Shown here: positions 1 through 4,613 of the stretch, piece after piece
How positions within the stretch are numbered: the stretch's first letter is position 1
Layout of the letters: every line of letters starts with the position of its first letter
From: Actinomycetota bacterium
GTDB taxonomy: Bacteria; Actinomycetota; Thermoleophilia; UBA2241
Assembly: GCA_012719015.1 (NCBI GenBank)
Contig: JAAYBE010000263.1
Span: 1 to 5,386, forward strand
DNA length: 5,386 nucleotides
Direction of reading: 5' to 3'
Made by a program: the position numbers and the translations under genes
The notes under the pieces: model-generated
Told to the model about the DNA's origin: nothing
What the model saw: the letters and a program-made list of their open reading frames with translations, nothing else
Database searches by the model: none

Positions 1-1153
1 GATCGTGCGTCTTGCCGTCGCGCTCCACCGTCACGGTGATCGTGTCGCCCGGCTTCTTGGTGCCGAGGAACGCGATGAGGTCGTCGGCGGTCCTGATGTC
101 CGTGTCGTCCGCCTTGACGATCACGTCGCCGCCGACGACGAACTGCTGACCCTGTACCGTCACCGTGCGATCGCCGGCCCTGATGCCGGCCTTGGCGGCG
201 GGGCTGTCGGGTGAGACCTGCTGGACCAGGGCGCCGCCCCCGGTCTGCATGCCGAAGGTGCTGGCCACGTCGCTCGTGAGTGTCTGCAGGCCGACGCCCA
301 TCCAGGCGTAGGTCACCTTACCGCTCGCCTTCAGCTGCTCCAGCGAGCGGACGGCGGTGTTGATCGGCACCGCGAAACCCAGGCCGTCGTTGCCGCCGCC
401 CGAGGACGCGATCTGCTCGTTGATGCCGATCACCCTGCCGTGACCGTCGATCAGCGGGCCGCCGGAGTTGCCCTGGTTGATGGCCGCGTCGGTCTGGATG
501 CCGTTGGGGATGGTCTGTCCGTTGGGCGCCTGGAGGCTGCGCCCTGTGGCCGAGACGATGCCCGAGCTGATGGAGAAGTCGTACCCGAGCGGGTTGCCGA
601 TCGCGACCACCGGCTCGCCCACCTGGACTTCGTCCGAGTTCCCCAGGGGCAGCGGGTTGAGGTCCTCGACCTTGCCGGGGTCGACCTTGATCACGGCGAC
701 GTCGCTGCCCACATCCACGCCGACGAGCTGCCCGGGTACGCGCTCGGTCTCGCTGCCACCCTTGTTGAACACCACGGTGACGCTGTTCGCCCGCCGCCCG
801 CTCTCGTCGACCACGTGCGCGTTGGTCAGGATGTAGCCGTCTTTGTCCACGACGAAGCCCGTGCCCAACGCCTGCGTGCTCTGCGGCTGGCCGAACGGGC
901 CGACGCCGGCGCCGCCGAAGTCCGACAGCACCATGACCACGCCGCCGGAGAGGTTGCTGTAGATCTCCTGCGGGCTCAGTGCGGAGGTCGCCGACCCGGA
1001 CGGCGCCGTGTAGGCGGCGCGCGTCTGCGATGCCGGCTGGACGACCGTCTTGCTGACGCTTCCGAGGTCGAACACGAAGACGAGCAGGAGCATCACCGCG
1101 GCCGCGGCCACGGCTCCGCCCGCCAGTCCTGCCAGGAATCCTTTGAGCTTCAT
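1..1153 (-). CDS. HtrA/DegP-like membrane-anchored serine protease with PDZ domain, C-terminus cut by window edge
   Basis: Trypsin-like HtrA protease, expected to degrade or refold damaged proteins on the outer face of the cytoplasmic membrane. Translation from the ATG at 1153 gives 384 codons with no stop before the edge. Residues about 5-28 form one hydrophobic segment after a short Lys-containing N-terminus (MKLKGF), a signal anchor with no obvious cleavage site. A Ser/Thr/Ala-rich linker runs to about residue 60. The catalytic triad is complete: His113 in TNAHVV, Asp151 in SDVAVIKV and Ser230 in GNSGGPL. A PDZ domain starts near residue 284 (YAWMGVGLQ) and includes SPAAKAGIRAGD; its last part is lost at the edge. 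The start is backed by a Shine-Dalgarno (GAAGGG, 1161-1166) and by the signal anchor. It follows the sensor kinase on the same strand after 174 bases. Family is certain from the triad; whether it acts as DegP, DegS or HhoA cannot be said. Confidence 0.96.
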   Translation of the reverse strand, partial: MKLKGFLAGLAGGAVAAAAVMLLLVFVFDLGSVSKTVVQPASQTRAAYTAPSGSATSALSPQEIYSNLSGGVVMVLSDFGGAGVGPFGQPQSTQALGTGFVVDKDGYILTNAHVVDESGRRANSVTVVFNKGGSETERVPGQLVGVDVGSDVAVIKVDPGKVEDLNPLPLGNSDEVQVGEPVVAIGNPLGYDFSISSGIVSATGRSLQAPNGQTIPNGIQTDAAINQGNSGGPLIDGHGRVIGINEQIASSGGGNDGLGFAVPINTAVRSLEQLKASGKVTYAWMGVGLQTLTSDVASTFGMQTGGGALVQQVSPDSPAAKAGIRAGDRTVTVQGQQFVVGGDVIVKADDTDIRTADDLIAFLGTKKPGDTITVTVERDGKTHD

Positions 1154-1236
1154 GGTGCTTCCCTTCGGTCGTGCTGCGTGCGGAGGCGGATGAGAGCCCC
1201 CGCTGAGATTCTCCTGGAACGATGCCTCCTGGCCAT
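1150..1236 (-). CDS. Possible 28-aa upstream ORF overlapping the HtrA start
   Basis: An ATG at 1236 opens a 28-codon frame whose TGA (1152-1150) overlaps the HtrA ATG as ATGA. It is preceded by AGGGGA, six bases before the ATG, which is good Shine-Dalgarno spacing. The peptide is strongly basic (begins MARRHRSRR) and matches no family I know. It uses several AGG/AGA arginine codons, unlike the CGC/CGG preference of the neighbouring genes, which argues against a selected protein. It could act as a leader that couples translation into HtrA, but HtrA has its own ribosome site, so this may be chance. Confidence 0.15.
   Translation of the reverse strand: MARRHRSRRISAGALIRLRTQHDRREAP
1161..1166 (-). 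promoter_or_regulatory. Shine-Dalgarno of the HtrA gene
   Basis: The minus strand reads GAAGGGAAGCACCATG. The purine run lies seven bases before the ATG at 1153, normal spacing. It fixes the start, since no other in-frame start codon is seen just upstream. Confidence 0.75.
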
Positions 1237-1261
1237 TACCTGTCCCCTACGATGGTGTTAA
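1233..1261 (-). promoter_or_regulatory. Weak candidate promoter for the HtrA gene
   Basis: On the minus strand TTAACA (1261-1256) matches the -35 consensus at five of six bases. Two poor -10 options follow: GGTAAT (1240-1235) at 15 bases, or TAATGG (1238-1233) at 17 bases. The region is more A/T-rich than its surroundings and a palindrome lies just upstream. If used, transcription would start near 1228 and exclude the upstream ORF beginning at 1236. The match is weak and could be chance. Confidence 0.25.
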
Positions 1262-1263
1262 GC

Positions 1264-1281
1264 AACCTCGCGGAAGAGGTT
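1264..1281. repeat. Palindrome AACCTC-N6-GAGGTT in the kinase-HtrA gap
   Basis: Arms AACCTC (1264-1269) and GAGGTT (1276-1281) are perfect inverted repeats around a six-base centre. The element ends two bases from the candidate -35 of the HtrA promoter, a place where an activator or repressor could bind. A GTTCACA sequence (minus strand, 1294-1288) lies just further upstream and resembles a half-site of PhoP-type regulators. Operator function is inferred from position only. Confidence 0.35.
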
Positions 1282-1306
1282 ACGACGTGTGAACCACCTC
1301 CGCACT

Positions 1307-1319
1307 CCGCCCGTGGCGG
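1307..1319 (-). repeat. Small GC hairpin just after the kinase stop
   Basis: CCGCC and GGCGG pair around a three-base loop, starting eight bases after the kinase stop codon on the minus strand. No U-tract follows, so it is not a classical intrinsic terminator. It may protect a 3' end or slow polymerase, or be a by-product of high GC. Confidence 0.2.
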
Positions 1320-1327
1320 CGCGCGCG

Positions 1328-3118
1328 TCAGGCGGAGGGGCGCCTTCTGCGGTCGTTCGCCGTGCGCGGAAGGCGCACGGCGAAGCGCGCTCCTCCGCCG
1401 GGCGGCGACTCCGCCGTGATGCGGCCACCCATCATCTCCGTCAACTCACGCGCGATGGAGAGGCCGAGGCCCGCTCCTGTCGTCGTCCCCCGCTCCTCGC
1501 GACCACGATGGAAACGGTCGAAAACGTGCGAGAGCTCGCCGTCGGGGATGCCGGGGCCGTCGTCGGCGACGACCACGACGGCCTCCTGCTCCTCCAGCGA
1601 GGCGGCGAGGCGCACCGAACTGCCTGGCGGCGAGTACTTGACCGCGTTGTCGATCAGCGCACGCAGCACCTGGACGAGGCGTTGCTCGTCGCACCACGCC
1701 GTCTCGCCGAAACCGCCGTCGAACGACAGCCCGACCCGCTTGGCCTGCGCCCGCGCCTGGAACTCCGCCAGCACGGACCTGCCCACGGCGGCCAGATCGA
1801 CGTCCTCCGGGTTCAGCGCGAACGACCCGGCCTCGACGCGGGAGAGGTCGAGCATGCTGACCGCCATGGTCCGCAGGCGGTCGACCTGCTGGCGCATGAT
1901 CTGCAGGAACTCACGTTGCTCCTCCGGCGTCAGGTCGCCCTCGTCGATCAGCTCCAGCGATCCGGCCAACGAGAACAGTGGGGTCTTGAACTCGTGTGAG
2001 GCGTTCGCGATGAGGTCGCGGCGGGCGCGCTCCAGGCGGGCCTGGGCAGTCACGTCGCGGAGCACGACGATGGAGGTGAAGTCCACGTCGCCGGCCACCG
2101 GGTACGTGGTGGCCTCCAGTGTGACCTCGCCGTGCGTGAAGACGACGATGTCGAAGTCGGCGTCCTCCTGGGAGGCGCGCCAGAGCTGGGCGACGTCCGG
2201 CGGCAGCGCGGCATCCACCGTCTCTCCGACCAACGTCGGCACATCGAGGAGGATCGCCGCCGCGGGGTTGGCGATGGTGATGCCGCCCTCGGCCGAGACG
2301 CCGATGACGCCTTCGCTGAGGTCGTTCAGCAGCACCTCGATGCGGTCGCGTTCGTACTCGACCTGGGCGAACGCGCTGCGCAGTCGGTCGGCCATCACGT
2401 TGAAGGTGTCGGCCAGCTGGCCGATCTCATCCGCCATGGTCTCCGGTACCTTGGCCGAGAGATGGCCGGCGGCGATGGCCTCGGCGCTGCGCTCGATGCG
2501 CCTGATACGCCTGGCGATGAAGTAGGAGGCCATGTACCCGAGCAGCAGGCTGGTGGCGAGGGCGAGGAGCGTGGCGAAGAGCAGTTGCCGCTGCACGGCG
2601 TTGACGGCGTTGTCCACGTCTTTGAGCGAGGAGATGACGAGTACCGCCGCCAGGACGACCCGTCGCCCGTCCTGGGGGAAGAGCGGGACGGCGGTGGCCG
2701 CCACCCTGCCGGTCTCCGTGGTCACCGTCCCCTGGGCGACCCTGCCGGTCGCGATGGCCTCCGCGAGCATCGGGTAGTCGGCCACGTCCGGAGAGGCCTG
2801 GCTGCTCGAGTCGGCCATCAGGCCCTGGTTGCGCGTGTAGACGAGCGCCCTTCCGGCGAAACGCGTGGAGAGCATGCCGAGCGTGTCCTGGAGCTCTTCC
2901 GGCTTCCTGATCAACGGCTGCAGCGTGTCTGCGTCGTAACCCATCCACGGAGCCAGCACGTTGCCGATGATCTGCGCATTGCCGCGCGCGTCGTCGAGCT
3001 TCTGCTCCGTAAGTCGGCCCTGGAGCGGCGGGATGACGTAGACCCACGCCACGAGCATCGCGAAAGCGACGACGACCACGATGAGGAGGGTGAGCCAGTT
3101 CTTGACGGAGCCGAACAT
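1328..3118 (-). CDS. Membrane sensor histidine kinase (HAMP-PAS-HisKA-HATPase), PhoR/WalK/ResE type
   Basis: 596-aa sensor kinase, the likely partner of the response regulator upstream. In order: TM1 at about 9-30; an extracytoplasmic region of about 145 residues (31-177) that I cannot assign to a ligand; TM2 at about 179-201; HAMP at about 200-250; a PAS-like domain at about 258-358; HisKA with H-box ANASHEFKTPL, phospho-acceptor His375; then the ATPase domain with N-box LIDNAVKYSP (Asn491), G1 DDGPGIP (519-525), F-box FDRFHRG (533-539) and G2 GAGLGLSI (548-555). All catalytic motifs are intact. It ends in a basic RRRR tail. The ATG at 3118 lies 33 bases after the regulator stop. The gap stays in frame with that stop and holds no other start codon. 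No Shine-Dalgarno is visible, so translation may depend on re-initiation after the regulator. The signal it senses is unknown; an HtrA neighbour hints at envelope stress, by inference. Confidence 0.96.
   Translation of the reverse strand: MFGSVKNWLTLLIVVVVAFAMLVAWVYVIPPLQGRLTEQKLDDARGNAQIIGNVLAPWMGYDADTLQPLIRKPEELQDTLGMLSTRFAGRALVYTRNQGLMADSSSQASPDVADYPMLAEAIATGRVAQGTVTTETGRVAATAVPLFPQDGRRVVLAAVLVISSLKDVDNAVNAVQRQLLFATLLALATSLLLGYMASYFIARRIRRIERSAEAIAAGHLSAKVPETMADEIGQLADTFNVMADRLRSAFAQVEYERDRIEVLLNDLSEGVIGVSAEGGITIANPAAAILLDVPTLVGETVDAALPPDVAQLWRASQEDADFDIVVFTHGEVTLEATTYPVAGDVDFTSIVVLRDVTAQARLERARRDLIANASHEFKTPLFSLAGSLELIDEGDLTPEEQREFLQIMRQQVDRLRTMAVSMLDLSRVEAGSFALNPEDVDLAAVGRSVLAEFQARAQAKRVGLSFDGGFGETAWCDEQRLVQVLRALIDNAVKYSPPGSSVRLAASLEEQEAVVVVADDGPGIPDGELSHVFDRFHRGREERGTTTGAGLGLSIARELTEMMGGRITAESPPGGGARFAVRLPRTANDRRRRPSA
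1356..1384 (-). repeat. Perfect 12-bp inverted repeat (hairpin) inside the end of the kinase gene
   Basis: TTCGCCGTGCGC (1356-1367) and GCGCACGGCGAA (1373-1384) are exact reverse complements separated by a five-base loop (GGAAG on the plus strand). In kinase mRNA this gives a very stable stem about 25 bases before the stop codon, encoding part of the FAVRLPRTAN stretch after the ATP-binding domain. No U-run follows, so an intrinsic terminator is unlikely. A processing or stability element between the kinase and HtrA parts of the message is possible. Confidence 0.6.
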
Positions 3119-3151
3119 GCGGTGAGAGGAGCGCCCCGGCGCCCGGTGGCC

Positions 3152-3862
3152 TCAGAGCTCGCGGAACTTGTAGCCGATGTTGCGGACCGTGAAGATGAGT
3201 TCAGGGTCCTTGGGGTCGGCTTCGAGCTTCTCGCGCAGGTGACGGATGTGTACGTCTACGGTGCGCGAGTCGCGGTAGTCGCTGTCGCCCCAGACGAGCT
3301 GCAGCAGGAGCTGGCGGCTGTAGACCCGGCCGGGGTGCGACACCAGCGTCTTCAGGATCTCGAACTCGATGTAGGTGAGATCGACCTTCGCACCGCGGAC
3401 GACGACGCTGCGCTTGAGGACGTCCACCTCGAGGTCGTCGACCTTGATCACATCCTTGCGGGTGGCCTCGGCGCTGCGGTTCATCTCCGCCCGGCGCAGC
3501 TGGGCACGGACACGGCTCCGGAACTCACGCAGGCTGAACTTGTCTTTGGTGATGTAGTCGTCGGCGCCGAGTTCGAGACCGAGCACCTTGTCGAACTCGT
3601 CTCCTTTGGCGGTGAGCATGATGATGGGGACGATGCTGTCGGCGCGGATACGACGGCAGACCTCCATGCCGTCCACGTGCGGCAGCATCACGTCGAGGAT
3701 CACGAGATCGAAGTCCTCGCGTGCGAAGGTCGCGAGCGCCTCAGCGCCGTCACGTGCCGTGACGACCTGGTAGCCCTCCTTCTCGAGCGGGAACCGCAGC
3801 AGCTTGAGGATCGCCTCCTCGTCGTCGACCAGCAGGATCCGCGCCTCAGACTCGGCCATCAT
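3152..3862 (-). CDS. OmpR/PhoB-family response regulator (receiver plus winged helix)
   Basis: 236-aa DNA-binding response regulator, expected to be phosphorylated by the adjacent kinase and to bind direct repeats near its target promoters. The receiver domain covers about 7-122: acidic pair Asp13/Asp14, phospho-acceptor Asp57 (LVILDVMLP), switch Thr84 (MLTAKG) and conserved Lys106. A trans_reg_C winged helix spans about 138-236, with the typical LTYIEFEILKTL, LLQLVWG, RTVDVHIRHLREKLE and VRNIGYKF stretches. The first ATG (3862) overlaps the radical SAM stop as ATGA; a second ATG follows at once (3859). AAGGGAG (3867-3873) is four bases from the first and seven from the second, so either may serve. 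A longer open frame upstream is a shadow of the radical SAM gene. One oddity: the normally invariant Lys-Pro after strand beta-5 reads TKDKF here, one residue longer and with no proline. Confidence 0.96.
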   Translation of the reverse strand: MMAESEARILLVDDEEAILKLLRFPLEKEGYQVVTARDGAEALATFAREDFDLVILDVMLPHVDGMEVCRRIRADSIVPIIMLTAKGDEFDKVLGLELGADDYITKDKFSLREFRSRVRAQLRRAEMNRSAEATRKDVIKVDDLEVDVLKRSVVVRGAKVDLTYIEFEILKTLVSHPGRVYSRQLLLQLVWGDSDYRDSRTVDVHIRHLREKLEADPKDPELIFTVRNIGYKFREL

Positions 3863-4515
3863 CGGTCTCCCTTCTCGGCCACCGCCCGCGCCGGAGGGGC
3901 GGCGTAGCCGCGCGCCCTGAAGCCTGCGCCGAGGGCGGTGGCCGTGGCGGCCACCGCGGCCAGGTCGGCCCCGGGATGATCCACGGCCGTCAGGGTGGTC
4001 TCGATCCCGTGCGCGATGCAGCGCTCGGCGAACCGCAGGACGGCCCGGTGGCTCTTGGCGAAGACGGGCCGGCAGACACGGCCGTACTCCTCGGGTGTGG
4101 CCGCGTTGAGACTCACGGTGACGGCGTCCAGGCCGGCGGCGGCCAGCGCCGCCGGCACGTCCACGTCGGGGTGGAGGAGCTCGCCGTGCCCGTTGGTGTC
4201 CAGTCGGCTGCGGATGCGGCGCAGTCGCAGCCACTCGGTGACGGCGAGCACGAGGTCCAGCCGCATGGTCGGCTCGCCGAATCCGCAGAACACGACCTCG
4301 TCAGCGGGTCCTTCGAGGAAGGCGAGCTCGATCGCCTGCGTGACCTCCTCGAGCTCCGGCTCGCGGTCGAGCCAGAGCTCGGCGCCGTAGACACCCTCGG
4401 CCCACTCTCTGAGGCAGAACTCGCAGGCGCTGGAGCAGCGGTTCGTGAGGTTGAGATAGACGGAGCGGCCGGCGCGGTACACGATCGCCCCGCCGGGTGC
4501 AGGCGGCGCGGTCAT
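3859..4515 (-). CDS. Small radical SAM protein, TatD-associated type
   Basis: 218-aa radical SAM enzyme that should bind a 4Fe-4S cluster and S-adenosylmethionine. The cluster motif is Cys27-x3-Cys31-x2-Cys34 within LNLTNRCSSACEFCLREW. CGFGEPT (77-83) is the GGEP-like SAM-binding strand, and LDTNGHG (105-111) and TVSLNAATPEEY (133-144) fit the following barrel strands. The short length, the NLTNRC start and the ELWLDREP segment (46-53) recall the radical SAM family linked to TatD nucleases, from memory of that family; its reaction is unknown. No TatD gene lies in this window. The ATG at 4515 has no clear Shine-Dalgarno but overlaps the stop of a well-led 8-codon ORF. GTG at 4482 (residue 12), behind GGCGGGG, is an alternative start close to where relatives begin. 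Its stop overlaps the response regulator start, so it heads the two-component operon. Confidence 0.88.
   Translation of the reverse strand: MTAPPAPGGAIVYRAGRSVYLNLTNRCSSACEFCLREWAEGVYGAELWLDREPELEEVTQAIELAFLEGPADEVVFCGFGEPTMRLDLVLAVTEWLRLRRIRSRLDTNGHGELLHPDVDVPAALAAAGLDAVTVSLNAATPEEYGRVCRPVFAKSHRAVLRFAERCIAHGIETTLTAVDHPGADLAAVAATATALGAGFRARGYAAPPARAVAEKGDR
3867..3873 (-). promoter_or_regulatory. Shine-Dalgarno of the response regulator, inside the radical SAM gene
   Basis: Minus-strand AAGGGAG sits within the last codons of the radical SAM gene, four bases before the ATG at 3862 and seven before the ATG at 3859. With the ATGA stop/start overlap this indicates coupled translation of the two genes. 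Confidence 0.7.
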
Positions 4516-4538
4516 CTGATGCGGTGCGAGAGGGTCAT
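4512..4538 (-). CDS. Possible 8-codon leader ORF (MTLSHRIR) overlapping the radical SAM start
   Basis: ATG at 4538 is preceded by GGAGG (4551-4547) at eight bases, the best ribosome site in the window. The frame runs eight codons, MTLSHRIR, and stops at TGA (4514-4512), overlapping the radical SAM ATG as ATGA. The radical SAM gene itself lacks a Shine-Dalgarno, so ribosomes ending on the leader could re-initiate on it. The arrangement is visible; that it is translated is inference. The peptide has no run of one amino acid that would suggest classical attenuation. Confidence 0.4.
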   Translation of the reverse strand: MTLSHRIR

Positions 4539-4546
4539 GGCGGGCG

Positions 4547-4551
4547 CCTCC
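4547..4551 (-). promoter_or_regulatory. GGAGG Shine-Dalgarno of the leader ORF
   Basis: A perfect GGAGG on the minus strand lies eight bases before the ATG at 4538 and 31 bases before the radical SAM ATG at 4515. It therefore fits the leader ORF and is too far away to serve the radical SAM gene directly. Confidence 0.5.
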
Positions 4552-4569
4552 GACGGCCGTCCTCGACGG
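4552..4569. repeat. Overlapping palindromes in the radical SAM 5' leader
   Basis: GACGGCCGTC (4552-4561) is a perfect 10-base palindrome. Its right arm CCGTC (4557-4561) also pairs with GACGG (4565-4569) around a three-base loop. It lies between the -10-like element and the GGAGG site on the minus strand, so it could be an operator or a leader-RNA hairpin next to the ribosome site. Such GC elements also arise by chance in this composition. Confidence 0.3.
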
Positions 4570-4604
4570 ACAGCGGGCCGAGTAAGTATAGCAGGGGGTA
4601 GAAT
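4563..4604 (+). promoter_or_regulatory. Candidate promoter elements for the plus-strand phosphatase gene
   Basis: Two options are visible. TAGAAT (4599-4604) matches the -10 consensus at five of six bases and ends nine bases before the TTG start, which would give an almost leaderless mRNA. TATAGC (4587-4592) is a weaker -10 with TCGACG (4563-4568) 18 bases upstream as a four-of-six -35, which would give a short leader containing AGGGGG (4593-4598). The second -10 overlaps the minus-strand TATACT, so the two directions would compete for polymerase. Confidence 0.4.
4585..4590 (-). promoter_or_regulatory. -10-like TATACT for the radical SAM/two-component operon
   Basis: Minus-strand TATACT matches the -10 consensus at five of six bases and lies in the only clearly A/T-rich patch between the divergent genes. 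Transcription would start near 4578, giving a leader of about 60 bases that includes the palindromes and the 8-codon ORF. I find no convincing -35 at 16-18 bases. Confidence 0.45.
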
Positions 4605-4613
4605 ACGGGGTCG

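Noticed and set aside
440..1261. 273-codon plus-strand open frame opposite HtrA
   Set aside because: It mirrors the HtrA codons, shows no domain, and the minus-strand frame carries an intact catalytic triad.
1307..1384. Intrinsic terminator after the kinase gene
   Set aside because: The hairpins are strong but no U-tract follows on the minus strand, so termination cannot be claimed.
1362..2525. 387-codon plus-strand open frame opposite the kinase
   Set aside because: Ser/Arg/Ala-rich translation typical of an antisense shadow; the kinase motifs on the other strand are unambiguous.
2132..3907. 591-codon plus-strand open frame antisense to the kinase and regulator
   Set aside because: It lies opposite two genes with complete family motifs, its translation is low-complexity (rich in Asp, Glu, Arg, Val, Gly and His) with no recognisable domain, and such frames are expected opposite GC-rich genes.
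3863..4234. N-terminal extension of the response regulator to 360 residues
   Set aside because: The extra part overlaps the radical SAM gene in another frame and is Pro/Arg/Gly-rich. The receiver domain starts just after the ATG at 3862 or 3859, which has a Shine-Dalgarno.
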